The notes: generated by a model from the sequence alone, not told the origin. A stretch of DNA of 48,159 nt from Roseibacillus persicicus (GCF_014651675.1 NZ_BMXI01000024.1:1-48159), one strand, 5' to 3'; counted from the first letter of the stretch, positions 1 to 9,242 are shown. Numbers and translations: made by a program.

Positions 1-504
1 AAAGCCAACTTCATCTCCGAAAAACACGACCGTTTGAGGGTCTTCCATCAACGTGATAAGTTCCTCGGCAAAGGCCTCACGCTGCTCTTCCCAGCGCTGC
101 GGGTCGGAAGGTTCAGGAACGGGGCGGGGTAACCGTCGAACGAAACCTTTCTCATGAAGGTAGCGCACCAAGGTTGAATAACTGAGGTCTAATTTCTTTT
201 CTCTCCGCAACCAGCCACAGAGCTTCGTCGCAGTCCAGTGAGTTTGCCCAGCTTTGGAAGGCTCATTCACGTAAGGAGTAATTTGGGAGTCGATTTCAGT
301 GCTTGTTAGCTTACGTGGAGGTCTTCCGCCTGGTCGGTAAGTGAGCCCATCAATCCCGGCCTCGTTAAACCGACTAATCCAAAGGCGAAGCGTCCTTTCG
401 CTCATATGAAAATGAGCAATGGTATGCTCAAAAGTCACTCCAACAAGTAAGAGATGAATGGCGGAAAGTCTTCGCTCTGAACGCTTGTCCCGACAACAAC
501 TCAT
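1..504 (-). CDS. IS630-family transposase, N-terminal part (runs off the window)
   Basis: The frame is open from the ATG at 504 to position 1, giving 168 residues. It reads as an IS630-type DDE transposase: a basic start (SCCRDKRSERRLSAIHLLL), a helix-turn-helix (HMSERTLRLWISRFNEAGI), the RPGGRPPRKL linker, a second winged-helix segment (WTATKLCGWLRREKK), and the start of the catalytic fold at VVFFGDEVGF, where the first catalytic Asp lies. The rest is outside the window. The reading frame stays open upstream of the ATG back to about 580, and that stretch (NASLEEIQVAM) looks like genuine family sequence, so translation may begin at a non-ATG codon such as CTG. The family call is from motif reading; intactness cannot be judged. 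Confidence 0.82.
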   Translation of the reverse strand, partial: MSCCRDKRSERRLSAIHLLLVGVTFEHTIAHFHMSERTLRLWISRFNEAGIDGLTYRPGGRPPRKLTSTEIDSQITPYVNEPSKAGQTHWTATKLCGWLRREKKLDLSYSTLVRYLHEKGFVRRLPRPVPEPSDPQRWEEQREAFAEELITLMEDPQTVVFFGDEVGF

Positions 505-647
505 CGCAACTTGGATTTCCTCCAGTGAAGCGTTCTGATGATTTGGAAACTGACGTTGACGGCCGATCTGCGATTCTCAGAAAGACACCCTAAAAGTACA
601 GTTTGTTTTGCGTCTTTTTCGGCAACTTCATCTGGAAAACGGTCTAA

Positions 648-696
648 CCCCTTTTGTTTTCCCCTGGACTGACCCCTTTTGTCTGCCCCCTTTTGT
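648..696. repeat. Three copies of CCCCTTTTGT
   Basis: The 10-mer CCCCTTTTGT occurs at 648-657, 673-682 and 687-696. On the minus strand it appears as ACAAAAGGGG, one copy followed by TCAGTCC. It lies between the transposase start and the tRNA. Short GGGGTCAG-type repeats are known near some REP-associated transposases, but no such gene is visible here, so its role is unknown. Confidence 0.5.
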
Positions 697-764
697 TCCT
701 GAGGCACGATTGGTCGAAGATACTCCTAGAATTTCTTCAAGCAGATAGATGAGCTTGGAAAAAA

Positions 765-841
765 TGGAGGCGGCGGGCGGATTCGAACCGCCGAATACAG
801 GTTTTGCAAACCCGCGCCTTAGACCACTTGGCCACGCCGCC
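765..841 (-). tRNA. tRNA-Cys (anticodon GCA)
   Basis: The minus strand folds as a full cloverleaf. The acceptor arm GGCGGCG (841-835) pairs with CGCCGCC (775-769). The anticodon stem CGGGU/ACCUG encloses UUGCAAA with anticodon GCA, and the T arm is GGCGG-UUCGAAU-CCGCC. A U discriminator and an encoded CCA follow at 767-765. It is read away from ppx and towards the transposase. A possible promoter sits 20 nt upstream of its 5' end. Confidence 0.95.
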
Positions 842-1149
842 TTTTCCCTTGCGGGGCGGAATGCTTAGGCTGTTTCAGATGGGCTGTCAATGCTCCTGTT
901 GCGTGAATCTGTCTTTAAGGGGCCGACCCCAAGGTTCACGCCACTTGCAACTGCTCGCGAACGGTGGCTTTTGCGCTCGGAGCGGCTTTCTCTCCGGTTT
1001 TTCCAAGTTTTTAGCCCACTAGGATCCTCTCCAGCGACGAAGCCCCAAAAGACATGGAGGCCCCCCTTCCCTACCCGCGGGAAATCCCCGCATTCCGTCA
1101 CAGAAAATCGTGTGTTCTTTCCGCGTGTTCAGGTTAAGATTTTTTCCGC
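842..1149. other. Intergenic region between tRNA-Cys and ppx
   Basis: About 308 bases without a convincing gene. Apart from the candidate tRNA promoter, nothing is recognisable. Overlapping short frames here have no coding character. The ppx promoter presumably lies near the right end, but no clear boxes are seen. Confidence 0.5.
862..890 (-). promoter_or_regulatory. Candidate sigma70-type promoter of tRNA-Cys
   Basis: On the minus strand, a perfect TTGACA (890-885) is followed by a 17-nt spacer and TAAGCA (867-862), a weak -10 match. The stretch after it is GC-rich (CCGCCCCGCAAGGG), as in stringently controlled stable-RNA promoters. The tRNA begins 20 nt beyond the -10. This is pattern matching only. 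Confidence 0.5.
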
Positions 1150-2709
1150 ATGGAATCATATGCCCGAGAATCCGAAAATCGCAGTGAAGCACCGGCAATC
1201 CGCGCCTCCATTCACGTGGGGGCCTCGGCGGTTTCGATGTTGATCTTGGACTGTGCCGATTCGGAAAACCCGGTGCCCTTGGAGTTCTTGGAGCAACCTC
1301 TTCCCCTCGCGCGTGATATATTTTCCAAGGGCTTGGTCACCCGCTCCACTGCAGAGCGGGTGGTCGAGATTCTGGCGGGTTACATGGTCTCATTGCGTGA
1401 GCTAGGCGCTGGGCTGGCGGAAGTCTCGCGAGTGGTCGCCTCCAATATTCTTTCCGAAGCAACCAACCGGGAGTTGATTGCCAATCGTTTGGCGGTGGCC
1501 ACCGGATTGCCGATCGAGATTCTGGATGACGGCGAGATGACCCGATTGGTCTATCTGAAGACCCTTCGCCGACTGCACGAGATCGAGTCCATGCGCAAGC
1601 GGGTGACGCTGGTGGTGCACGTAGGGCCCGGGAATACCCGCGCACTTCTTTTCTCCAAGGGGCATATTGAAGAATACGAGTCCTATCGGATGGGAACCCA
1701 CCGGACGGCGGAGATTATTGAGGCTTCCTTTGCCGAGGGCGAATCGCAGCTGCGCCTGATTCGCGACAACGCCTCGGGCCCGATTTCGCGCATTCTCTTC
1801 GACCTGCGGGACCAAGAGGTTCAGGAATTGGTCTTGATTGGTTATGAGATCCAGCTTCTGGCTCCCTATCTTCTCAAGAGCTCCAATTCGACCCGCTGCT
1901 CGGTAAAGGCCTTGCGGACCTTGACTTTGGAAGCGGCCCGCCTGCCGGAGGACCAGCGCGCGGCGGCTTATCAGTTGGACTACCATACCGCGGATGCCCT
2001 GTTGCCAGCTTTGCAAATCAACCTCGCCATTGCGGAGGCCTTCGGTGTCAAGCAAGTGCATATCCCGACTTCTGATTATGAGCGCGGATTGCTGCACGAT
2101 CTTCCCTTCTCAGCCGGACTCACGCGGGAGTTCGAGACCGAGGTGATTCGCTCGGCAAAGAATCTGGCCGAGAAATACGAGACCCACAGCAATCACGGTG
2201 AGCAGGTGGCCTTTCTTTGCAAAAGGCTCTTCGAAGAAACTCAGGAACTGCACAACCTCTCGGATCAGGATGCGCTCTTGCTGCATGTCGCTGCAATCGT
2301 TCACGAGGTGGGGGGCTTTGTGAGTCCCCATGCCCACCACAAACATTCCGAGTATATCATTCTCAACTCGGAGATTTTCGGTCTCTCTGCACGCGAACGC
2401 ACCTTGGTAGCTCTTGTGGCGCGCTATCACCGCATGTCGCCACCCAAGCTGACGCACGATCTCTATCGTTCCCTTCCCCACCCCGAACGAATCCGGGTCA
2501 GCAAGCTGGCCTCTCTTCTCCGCGTAGCGGATGCTCTCGAGAGAACACACTCTAACAGGGTGCGGGATTTGACGGTTCGCGTCATCAAGGACAAACTCCT
2601 GTTAGAGCTCAAGGACATCCCGGATGCCACTACCGAGCGGTTGGCTCTCGAGAGCAAGGCGGATCTGTTCCGCGACATCTTCGGCCTGGAAGTCATCATC
2701 GCCGAATAG
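1150..2709 (+). CDS. Ppx/GppA-like exopolyphosphatase with C-terminal HD domain, active-site loops degenerate
   Basis: 519 residues with the architecture of a Ppx/GppA phosphatase: an ASKHA-type N-terminal half (about 20-310) and an HD-type helical C-terminal half (about 325-500). It lies 29 nt ahead of ppk1, which makes a role in polyphosphate turnover or (p)ppGpp sensing likely. In this family the phosphate loops usually read like DIGSNS and DIGGGS. Here they read HVGASA (22-27) and HVGPGN (157-162), so both Asp residues are His. A Glu in GEMTR (129) may be the usual catalytic Glu. In the HD half the usual HD is HE (385-386), next to a His-rich PHAHHKHSEY. It may therefore be a weak or regulatory enzyme. 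The start at 1150 is needed to keep the first loop; a ribosome binding site is not evident. Confidence 0.8.
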   Translation: MESYARESENRSEAPAIRASIHVGASAVSMLILDCADSENPVPLEFLEQPLPLARDIFSKGLVTRSTAERVVEILAGYMVSLRELGAGLAEVSRVVASNILSEATNRELIANRLAVATGLPIEILDDGEMTRLVYLKTLRRLHEIESMRKRVTLVVHVGPGNTRALLFSKGHIEEYESYRMGTHRTAEIIEASFAEGESQLRLIRDNASGPISRILFDLRDQEVQELVLIGYEIQLLAPYLLKSSNSTRCSVKALRTLTLEAARLPEDQRAAAYQLDYHTADALLPALQINLAIAEAFGVKQVHIPTSDYERGLLHDLPFSAGLTREFETEVIRSAKNLAEKYETHSNHGEQVAFLCKRLFEETQELHNLSDQDALLLHVAAIVHEVGGFVSPHAHHKHSEYIILNSEIFGLSARERTLVALVARYHRMSPPKLTHDLYRSLPHPERIRVSKLASLLRVADALERTHSNRVRDLTVRVIKDKLLLELKDIPDATTERLALESKADLFRDIFGLEVIIAE

Positions 2710-2738
2710 GCCCTCACCTTTCCACCATTTTCAAAATC

Positions 2739-4826
2739 ATGCCCGACCAATTCATCAACCGCGAACTCTCTTGGCTGGAGTTCAACCAGCGTGTTCTGCA
2801 ACAGGCAACCCGCTCCGATGTCCCGATTCTAGAAAGGGTCAAATTCCTGGCGATCACCGCTTCCAACTTGGATGAATTCTTCCAAGTTCGCGTCGGAGGA
2901 CTGACCATGATGCGGCGCTCGGGCTCGACGATCCGGGATCTCACCGGGATGACTCCTTCGCAGCAATTGACGCAGATTCGCAAGCGCTGTCAGGAAATGT
3001 CGAGCGAGCAGTACCGTATCCTGGTCGATGAAATTGGACCGGAACTTTCCAAGAAAGGCCTCACCCATCTGCAACCACAGGACCTCACCCCGGAAGAACG
3101 GGTTGGGGTGGACGACTACTTCTCGTCCTTCATTTTTCCCATGCTCACCCCCTTGGCGCTGGAATCCTCCCAACACGCCATTGCGCTGCCCTCCCTGCAG
3201 ATTGTCATCGCAGCGCGGCTAGAGTCCTCCGAAGAGACCCGCTACGCCTTCGTTCCCATCCCGGTCAACATCCCGCGTTTCATCTCCGTTCCGCGTGAGG
3301 AAGGGGAAGGATTCGTGATGTTGGAAGATCTGGTTCGCTTCCATATGGGCGACCTTTTCCCCCGCGAGACCGTGACTGGCACCGCTCTCTTTCGCCTGAC
3401 GCGCAATACGGACATTGCGGTGGATGAGGAAGACGCCTCCGACTTGATTGACGAGATGGAGGAAGTGCTTTCCGCCCGCCGGTTCTCGGCCACGGTGCGT
3501 CTGCAACTGCGAACCGGGGCACCACGGGATATTACGAAGCTGATTCAGAAACTCACCGGGACGGGTCCAGCCCAACTTTATCGCGTGCCTGGTCCGCTGG
3601 CACTGGCCGAGTTCATGCAACTCGCCTTCCGCCCCGGCTACGACCATTTGCGGGAAACGCAGTGGCCGCCGCAACCCGCCCCGGCCCCTGACCCGTCTAC
3701 CTCGATCTTCGAGGCCATCGCCACCCGCGACATCCTTCTTTCCCACCCCTTCGAATCCTTCGAACCCATTGTGAGATTGTTGAAGGAATCAGCGAGCGAC
3801 CCCGGGGTCCTCTCCATCAAGCAAGTGCTCTATCGCACCGCCGAAGACTCGGCCATCATCGACGCCTTGATCCGAGCGGCGCAAAACGGGAAGCAAGTCA
3901 CCGTCCTCATCGAATTGAAAGCGCGCTTCGATGAAGCCAATAACTTGCATCGCGCGGAGGAGCTGCAACGAGCCGGCGTGCAAGTGGTCTATGGGGTCAA
4001 AGGCCTGAAAACCCACGCCAAAATCACCTTGGTCTCGCGCAACGAGGGCGGACGACTCCGCCGCTACGTCCACCTCGGCACCGGCAACTACAATGAGTCC
4101 ACCGCCCGACTTTACACCGATATTTCCTATCTAACCTGCCGTCCTGAATACGGCGCGGATGCCTCCCTCTTTTTCAATGCGGTGACAGGACGCTCCAAGT
4201 TGGTTCGCCTGCAAAAGCTCGCTCCAGCTCCCACCATGCTCAAACAGCGGGTCTTGGAGCTCATCGAGGGCGAAATCACCCGCGCCCAACAAGGCGACAA
4301 GGCTCTCATCATGGCGAAGATGAACTCGCTGCAACACCCGGAGATCATCTCCGCACTCTACCGGGCTTCACGGGCCGGGGTAGAGATCAAACTCAATGTG
4401 CGTGGCATTTGCTGCCTCAAAACCGGAACCCGAAAGGACGCCAAGAACATCACCGTGGTCTCCATCATCGACCGCTTCCTTGAACACTCCCGCATTTTTT
4501 ACTTTCATCGCGGCGGTGACCCGGAGGTCTACATTTCCTCGGCTGACTGGATGGTGCGCAACCTCGACTCCAGGGTTGAACTCATGACCCCGATCGAAGA
4601 TCGGTCCTGCAAGCGCCAACTCATCCGGATTCTGGAAGCCTGCTTCAAGGACAATACCAACGCCTTCATCATCGAGTCCGATGGCAAAGGCAGACCTGTG
4701 GTGCCGGAGAAAGGCGAACGCCCCTATCGGCTGCAGGAACATCTCTACAAGCAAGCGGCCAAGGCTGCGCGCAATCACGCGAGGCGAAAGGCCACCACCT
4801 TCGAGCCCTATCTACCCAACGAGTAG
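2739..4826 (+). CDS. ppk1: Polyphosphate kinase 1
   Basis: 695 residues, the normal length for Ppk1, which reversibly moves the gamma phosphate of ATP onto polyphosphate. The N-terminal domain begins FINRELSWLEFNQRVL, a family hallmark. The middle domain follows, then the two phospholipase-D-like C-terminal domains. The autophosphorylated His is in KTHAK (H426), followed by YVHLGTGNYNESTARLYTD. The second conserved His is in HSRIFYFHRGG (H583), followed by SADWMVRNLDSRVE. All key residues are present, so it should be active. It follows the ppx-like gene by 29 nt and is probably cotranscribed with it. It converges on the repeat-protein gene downstream. Confidence 0.97.
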   Translation: MPDQFINRELSWLEFNQRVLQQATRSDVPILERVKFLAITASNLDEFFQVRVGGLTMMRRSGSTIRDLTGMTPSQQLTQIRKRCQEMSSEQYRILVDEIGPELSKKGLTHLQPQDLTPEERVGVDDYFSSFIFPMLTPLALESSQHAIALPSLQIVIAARLESSEETRYAFVPIPVNIPRFISVPREEGEGFVMLEDLVRFHMGDLFPRETVTGTALFRLTRNTDIAVDEEDASDLIDEMEEVLSARRFSATVRLQLRTGAPRDITKLIQKLTGTGPAQLYRVPGPLALAEFMQLAFRPGYDHLRETQWPPQPAPAPDPSTSIFEAIATRDILLSHPFESFEPIVRLLKESASDPGVLSIKQVLYRTAEDSAIIDALIRAAQNGKQVTVLIELKARFDEANNLHRAEELQRAGVQVVYGVKGLKTHAKITLVSRNEGGRLRRYVHLGTGNYNESTARLYTDISYLTCRPEYGADASLFFNAVTGRSKLVRLQKLAPAPTMLKQRVLELIEGEITRAQQGDKALIMAKMNSLQHPEIISALYRASRAGVEIKLNVRGICCLKTGTRKDAKNITVVSIIDRFLEHSRIFYFHRGGDPEVYISSADWMVRNLDSRVELMTPIEDRSCKRQLIRILEACFKDNTNAFIIESDGKGRPVVPEKGERPYRLQEHLYKQAAKAARNHARRKATTFEPYLPNE

Positions 4827-4878
4827 CGCCAAACTGACATCGGTGATCTGGCGAGAATTCAAACAGAATGATCCAGGC

Positions 4879-4907
4879 AAAAAAAATTGCCCGACCAGCG
4901 GGCAATT
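4879..4907 (-). terminator. Rho-independent terminator of the beta-strand repeat protein gene
   Basis: A perfect 9-bp stem, AATTGCCCG (4885-4893) and CGGGCAATT (4899-4907), with a 5-nt loop. On the minus strand it is followed by a run of T (A8 at 4879-4886 on the plus strand). It lies 64 nt after the stop of the minus-strand gene. It may also stop ppk1 transcripts, though it lacks a T run in that direction. Confidence 0.85.
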
Positions 4908-4971
4908 GGAAGAAAAGTTCGAAACAAGGTCTTCCACCCACTCCTAACAAGAAGCGGGTGGAAAACAGGAA

Positions 4972-7488
4972 TTAATTTCGCACGCGATAGAAGTCGGCGT
5001 TGTCTTCATCGGGGTCTACCAGACCCGCATCGATCGTGAGGGTATTGGTTCCCGGAGTCGAAGGAATATCGGCGAAGGAGTCTTCGCTCAAGTCGTTGGA
5101 CTGTTGAACCGTGAGACCGAATTCCGAACCGTCGAGGGTCAGGACCACATTGCCACTCTCATCGAAGGCCACATCAATGATGTTGGGAACGGTCAAGGCA
5201 GGCCCGTTTGTCACGGTCAGACTTCCGCTTCCAGTAATGGCACCATCCAGGTCGGCTTCCGTATAAACTCCCGCATCGACCTGCACTCCATCAACGACCA
5301 AACGACCAATGGTGTCCGTTCCTGAGAAATTGAGATCGATGACTCCCGGGAACTGAACGTAGACCGTGCTATCGTCGGCGATTCCACTCTCGTCGGAACC
5401 GTCGCCCACCGACAGGACTCCGCTGTTAACGTAGGTATCGCCGGTGTAGGTATTGGTTCCAGTCAGAGCCAGAACTCCGTCGCCATTTACGATCAAATCA
5501 CCCGCTCCTCCGATACCGCCTTCGAGAGTAGTCGTCCCATTGGATGTGAAGGTTCCGCCGCCTTCCGCGAGAGTGAAGCTGCGGGTGTCAGGGAAAGTCA
5601 CATCGCTCAGACTCGGATAAAAGGTTCCACCATCCATCGTCACCACCCCACTCAAATCTCCCAGCGAACCGTTCTCCAGAGGACGAACAATGCCGTTCAC
5701 CAAAAGTCCACCGGTGAAGTCATTGGCGGTATGATCGAGGTAAACGAAACCGCTGTCAGCACCGATAGTGAGTTGTCCGGGCCCTGTAATCAACCCGGCA
5801 GCCGCTAACAGCTTCGCCCAGCCAGCAGTCAGAGTTCCACCGTTTTCGGTTAGAGTAATCACCCGGGTTGCCGCTAGGTTGAGCTCGGAGTCCAAATTAG
5901 TCAGAGTCCCTCCATCAAGGGTGACTCCCAAGATATCTGAACCCAGGGAGCCATCACCCACAGCTTGAATCTTACCAGCGCCCTCAATGACAGTTCCTCC
6001 TGCATAAGTATTGGCAACACCTTGCAGCCAGAGAGCACCGGTATCATTTCCGACGGTCAGTTGGCCTTCCCCCTGAATCACCCCGCTGGAAACAATCCGT
6101 CTATTGCCATTTCCCCAGCCAACGATGATGGTCGCCCCATCGGCCCCGATATTGATATCACGAGCACCAAGTTCAATTGAGGCATTGTTGTTCTTCAAGG
6201 TTCCTCCATTGAAGGTGATCGGACTGGTTTCGAGCCCAAAGGTTCCTCCGGCCTTCGCCTGCAGAAACCCGTTGATGACGGTTCCTCCCTCGTAGGTGTT
6301 GGCGGTTCCATCCATGTAAACGATGCCAGAATCAGCCGCGATTGTCAGTTGGCCGGGACCGCTAACAAGGCCCTGAATTGCAATCCATTTTCCCCAACCT
6401 GCTTGGAAAGTTCCATTTCCGTCCCCCAAGATAATCTCGTGGCTAGGTGCCACCACAGTATTCGAATCGCGGTTCTGTAACTTGCCGCTGTCCAAAGTAA
6501 TGGTATTGGATTCGGCGCCCAAGGCGGCATTGCTTCTCAACCAGACGACACCGTCGTTATTAACCACGATTCCGCCGGAGAAGTCTCCAGAGCCCCACAT
6601 TTCGAAGCGACCACTCCCACTATTCTGAACCAAGAGCGAGGTAACATGCGAACCATTGTTCAACTCACCGGCAAAGACACCGGTCCTTGTTCCAATCCGG
6701 ACGTCACCGGTTCCCGTGTTGGTCACAATCCCGCTGCCGGACAAACCTCCAAAATTCCAGTTGGAGCCGACGGTCCCGTCCCCTTTCAAATCCAGAGTTC
6801 CATTCACCGTTGCAGTTCCCGCGATCTGCCCGATTAAACCACGGTTGGTGCGGTTCTCACCAAACTCAAGCGCCGCTTCCGCGTTCACCGTAACGTTGAA
6901 GAAGGCGCTGCCATTATCAGCGGTTCCACCGGGCGTTCCTTTGTTCACCACGGTGGTTCCCGAGGCAATGGTTGCCGTTAGATACGGGTTGTCGTTCACC
7001 CCCTCCATATAGATCGTGCCTTCTCCTCCGATGGTGAGATTGCCACGATTCGCATTGTCCGCAGAGATATCATTGAGAACCAGAGATGTCCCTGCTGCAG
7101 CGGAAATGGTCTTCAGCTCTGCATTGGCAACATTCAATCGCACCGCAATTTCATTGTCGCCGGCACTGGTGATATCTCCTCCCAAGAAGAGAGTCGAACT
7201 TCCGCCCAAGGTCCATCCCCCGGACTGAAAGTCGAGACCAAACACACTCCGGTCGCCCAAAGACAATTCGGGTTGATTCGCGGTCACCGGACCAGAAAAC
7301 ACAGCAGTATCGGTGAGAAGGTCATCACTGGGGGCCAAGTTTCCGACCCAGTTGGCATCGGATGCAAAGTCCGTGCTCGTGTCACCGTCCCACGAGATCG
7401 ATGCGGCAGATAGAGATCCAGCAAAAGTCGCCACGACCAAGAGAGGCCGGGTAACTGCTGACAACAACATGGGGTATTTAAATTTCAT
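4972..7488 (-). CDS. Secreted autotransporter-associated beta-strand repeat protein
   Basis: 838 residues from the ATG at 7488. A longer frame from a GTG at 7518 is possible but adds ten polar residues before the signal peptide. The N-terminus KFKYPMLLSAVTRPLLVVA is a signal sequence, followed by SISWDGDTSTDFASDANW, typical of these proteins. The body has repeated units of the pattern NTY-x-GGT-x-V-x(n)-GxLG-x(n)-TLDGGTL, for example NTYEGGTVINGFLQ, NTYAGGTVIEGAGK, NDFTGGLLVNGIVR and NTYTGDTYVNSGVL. This pattern predicts a right-handed beta-helix. No C-terminal autotransporter barrel is present. The end, DPDEDNADFYRVRN, resembles a C-terminal tail common on secreted verrucomicrobial proteins. 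A surface or matrix protein is inferred; its ligand is unknown. It ends at a strong terminator. Confidence 0.85.
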   Translation of the reverse strand: MKFKYPMLLSAVTRPLLVVATFAGSLSAASISWDGDTSTDFASDANWVGNLAPSDDLLTDTAVFSGPVTANQPELSLGDRSVFGLDFQSGGWTLGGSSTLFLGGDITSAGDNEIAVRLNVANAELKTISAAAGTSLVLNDISADNANRGNLTIGGEGTIYMEGVNDNPYLTATIASGTTVVNKGTPGGTADNGSAFFNVTVNAEAALEFGENRTNRGLIGQIAGTATVNGTLDLKGDGTVGSNWNFGGLSGSGIVTNTGTGDVRIGTRTGVFAGELNNGSHVTSLLVQNSGSGRFEMWGSGDFSGGIVVNNDGVVWLRSNAALGAESNTITLDSGKLQNRDSNTVVAPSHEIILGDGNGTFQAGWGKWIAIQGLVSGPGQLTIAADSGIVYMDGTANTYEGGTVINGFLQAKAGGTFGLETSPITFNGGTLKNNNASIELGARDINIGADGATIIVGWGNGNRRIVSSGVIQGEGQLTVGNDTGALWLQGVANTYAGGTVIEGAGKIQAVGDGSLGSDILGVTLDGGTLTNLDSELNLAATRVITLTENGGTLTAGWAKLLAAAGLITGPGQLTIGADSGFVYLDHTANDFTGGLLVNGIVRPLENGSLGDLSGVVTMDGGTFYPSLSDVTFPDTRSFTLAEGGGTFTSNGTTTLEGGIGGAGDLIVNGDGVLALTGTNTYTGDTYVNSGVLSVGDGSDESGIADDSTVYVQFPGVIDLNFSGTDTIGRLVVDGVQVDAGVYTEADLDGAITGSGSLTVTNGPALTVPNIIDVAFDESGNVVLTLDGSEFGLTVQQSNDLSEDSFADIPSTPGTNTLTIDAGLVDPDEDNADFYRVRN

Positions 7489-7639
7489 ATGGTTTGCGCT
7501 TGAATGACGAAAACTCACAAAATTTCAAAATTCCGGCGTCTAAGATACTCCACTGGCATGCAACTTGCTCGCAAACCATCGAGTTTTGGGTTTTTCTCCG
7601 ACGCGAAATAATGCGGATTTTTTTTCGTCAAGGGGTGAA

Positions 7640-7678
7640 CTAACAGCTAGTTGAGGCCGCCAGTCAACTAACTGTTAG
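7640..7678. repeat. Long near-perfect inverted repeat in the divergent intergenic region
   Basis: Arms CTAACAGCTAGTTGA (7640-7654) and TCAACTAACTGTTAG (7664-7678) match at 14 of 15 positions around a 9-nt loop. No T run follows on either strand, so it is unlikely to be a simple terminator. It lies about 150 nt upstream of the repeat-protein gene (minus) and 184 nt upstream of rsmB (plus). The rest of the gap between these genes (7489-7861) holds nothing else recognisable. Confidence 0.7.
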
Positions 7679-7861
7679 AAAATGCACAGAACTTGCGGAG
7701 GAACGACAAACCCAGTCTTTTCCCTAAAATACTGGGCTTCACCATCCCCTCACCGCGGACCTTACGGAAGGAATTCAAGGAGAGTCTGTTTGGCAAGAAT
7801 ACGGAGCCTTTTCTCCATCAGTCTCGACTCCTGACAAAAAATTGCACAATGTTCGCCAGCA

Positions 7862-9121
7862 ATGCCCAAGCAGGATAAAAATATTCGTCGCGCCGCCGTT
7901 TCCATCCTTCGCGCGTGGTCCAAAGGTCATGTTTACGCCGAGAACCTCATCGACAAGCACGCCCGCAGAAACCACCTCTCCAGCGCTGATCGGGGGCTCC
8001 TGAATGCCATCATCCTCGCCGTGCTCCGCAACCGTCGCCTGCTGGACTTCTACATCGCCCGTTGTCGCCATGGCAAACTGGATCACGAAACAAGGGATAT
8101 TCTGCGAGTGGGGCTCGCTCAAATTCTCATTCTGGGCATCCCCGAACACGCCGCCGTGAACGAGACCGTCAATTGTGGGCGAGCGCCCGTGCGCGGTCTC
8201 ATCAACGCCGTTTTGCGTCGGGGAATTGAGAAGCGCAAGAGCTTGATGCAACGCGCGGCCGAACTCCCCCCCGCCGAACTCTATTCCCACCCCGACTGGC
8301 TCACCAAACGCTGGCGCACCCAATATGGCAAAAATGCCGCCACCGCGCTAATGCAGTGGAACAATGAGCCGGCCGACACCACCCTGCGCCTCAATCCCCT
8401 CCGCAGTGAATCGGAAGCGTTAAAGGGAGATCCCCGCTTGGAGGCGATGCCAGACTTGGAAGGTTTTTACTATCTCGACGGCCCCGTTCCCTCGGAATGG
8501 ACCGAGGCCGGCCTGGTCTACATGACCGACCCTGCTACTAGACTCTCCGTAGAACTGTTAGATCCCAAGCCGGGTGAAACGGTTCTCGATGCCTGTGCCG
8601 CTCCGGGCGGAAAGGCTGCTCTCATCGCGGCGAGCATGAAAAACGAAGGTTCGCTCGTGTGCACCGACTCCAACGAACTGCGGATTCCCCGTTTGGAGGA
8701 GAACCTGTCCAATCTCGGAGTCACCATCGCCGAGAGCCAGGTCTTTGACTGGACCCAGGCCCCGCCCGAGGACTGGCACAAGCGTTTCGACGCCATCCTA
8801 CTGGATGTCCCCTGCTCCAATACCGGAGTCCTGCGCCGCCGTGTCGATGCCCGTTGGCGACTCTCACCAGAGCAAATTACGGAACTGAGTGAGATCCAAA
8901 AGACCATTCTCTCCAACGCCAAGAAGTGCCTGAAAGCCGACGGACGCATCGTCTACTCCACCTGCTCTATCGAACGGGAGGAGAACGAGGACCTGGTGGT
9001 TCCCTTTGCCAAGGGCCATAATCTCCAGGTAGTCGAAACCCGACAGTCCCTCCCCCATCGCGACAAGCAGGATGGCGCCTTTGCCGCCTTGCTCAAGTAT
9101 CGTGAGGGAGCCGATGTCTGA
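7862..9121 (+). CDS. rsmB: 16S rRNA (cytosine-967-C5)-methyltransferase
   Basis: 419 residues. An N-terminal NusB-like RNA-binding domain (about 5-135; SSADRGLLNAIILAVLRNRR, HAAVNETVN, GLINAVLRR) precedes a SAM-dependent RNA m5C methyltransferase domain. The SAM loop is DACAAPGGK (from 243). The PC motif is DVPCSNTGVLRRR with Cys318, and the catalytic Cys is in YSTCSIEREEN (Cys368). All are intact, so it should methylate 16S rRNA. The C-terminus is a little shorter than in E. coli. No Shine-Dalgarno sequence is obvious before the ATG. Confidence 0.95.
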   Translation: MPKQDKNIRRAAVSILRAWSKGHVYAENLIDKHARRNHLSSADRGLLNAIILAVLRNRRLLDFYIARCRHGKLDHETRDILRVGLAQILILGIPEHAAVNETVNCGRAPVRGLINAVLRRGIEKRKSLMQRAAELPPAELYSHPDWLTKRWRTQYGKNAATALMQWNNEPADTTLRLNPLRSESEALKGDPRLEAMPDLEGFYYLDGPVPSEWTEAGLVYMTDPATRLSVELLDPKPGETVLDACAAPGGKAALIAASMKNEGSLVCTDSNELRIPRLEENLSNLGVTIAESQVFDWTQAPPEDWHKRFDAILLDVPCSNTGVLRRRVDARWRLSPEQITELSEIQKTILSNAKKCLKADGRIVYSTCSIEREENEDLVVPFAKGHNLQVVETRQSLPHRDKQDGAFAALLKYREGADV

Positions 9122-9242
9122 TTCGAAAGGCGATCTCATCCGTAGAAGACCTCGCGCGAGTTCGGAGCTCTGGATAACTGCGTATCGGGCCTTGCGGAGA
9201 CTAGCCTTGCACTCCACGGAAGGGCCGAATTAAGATAGCGGC

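Noticed and set aside
501-707. 68-codon minus-strand frame covering the CCCCTTTTGT repeats
   Set aside because: Its start is made of repeat sequence and it overlaps the transposase start in another frame.
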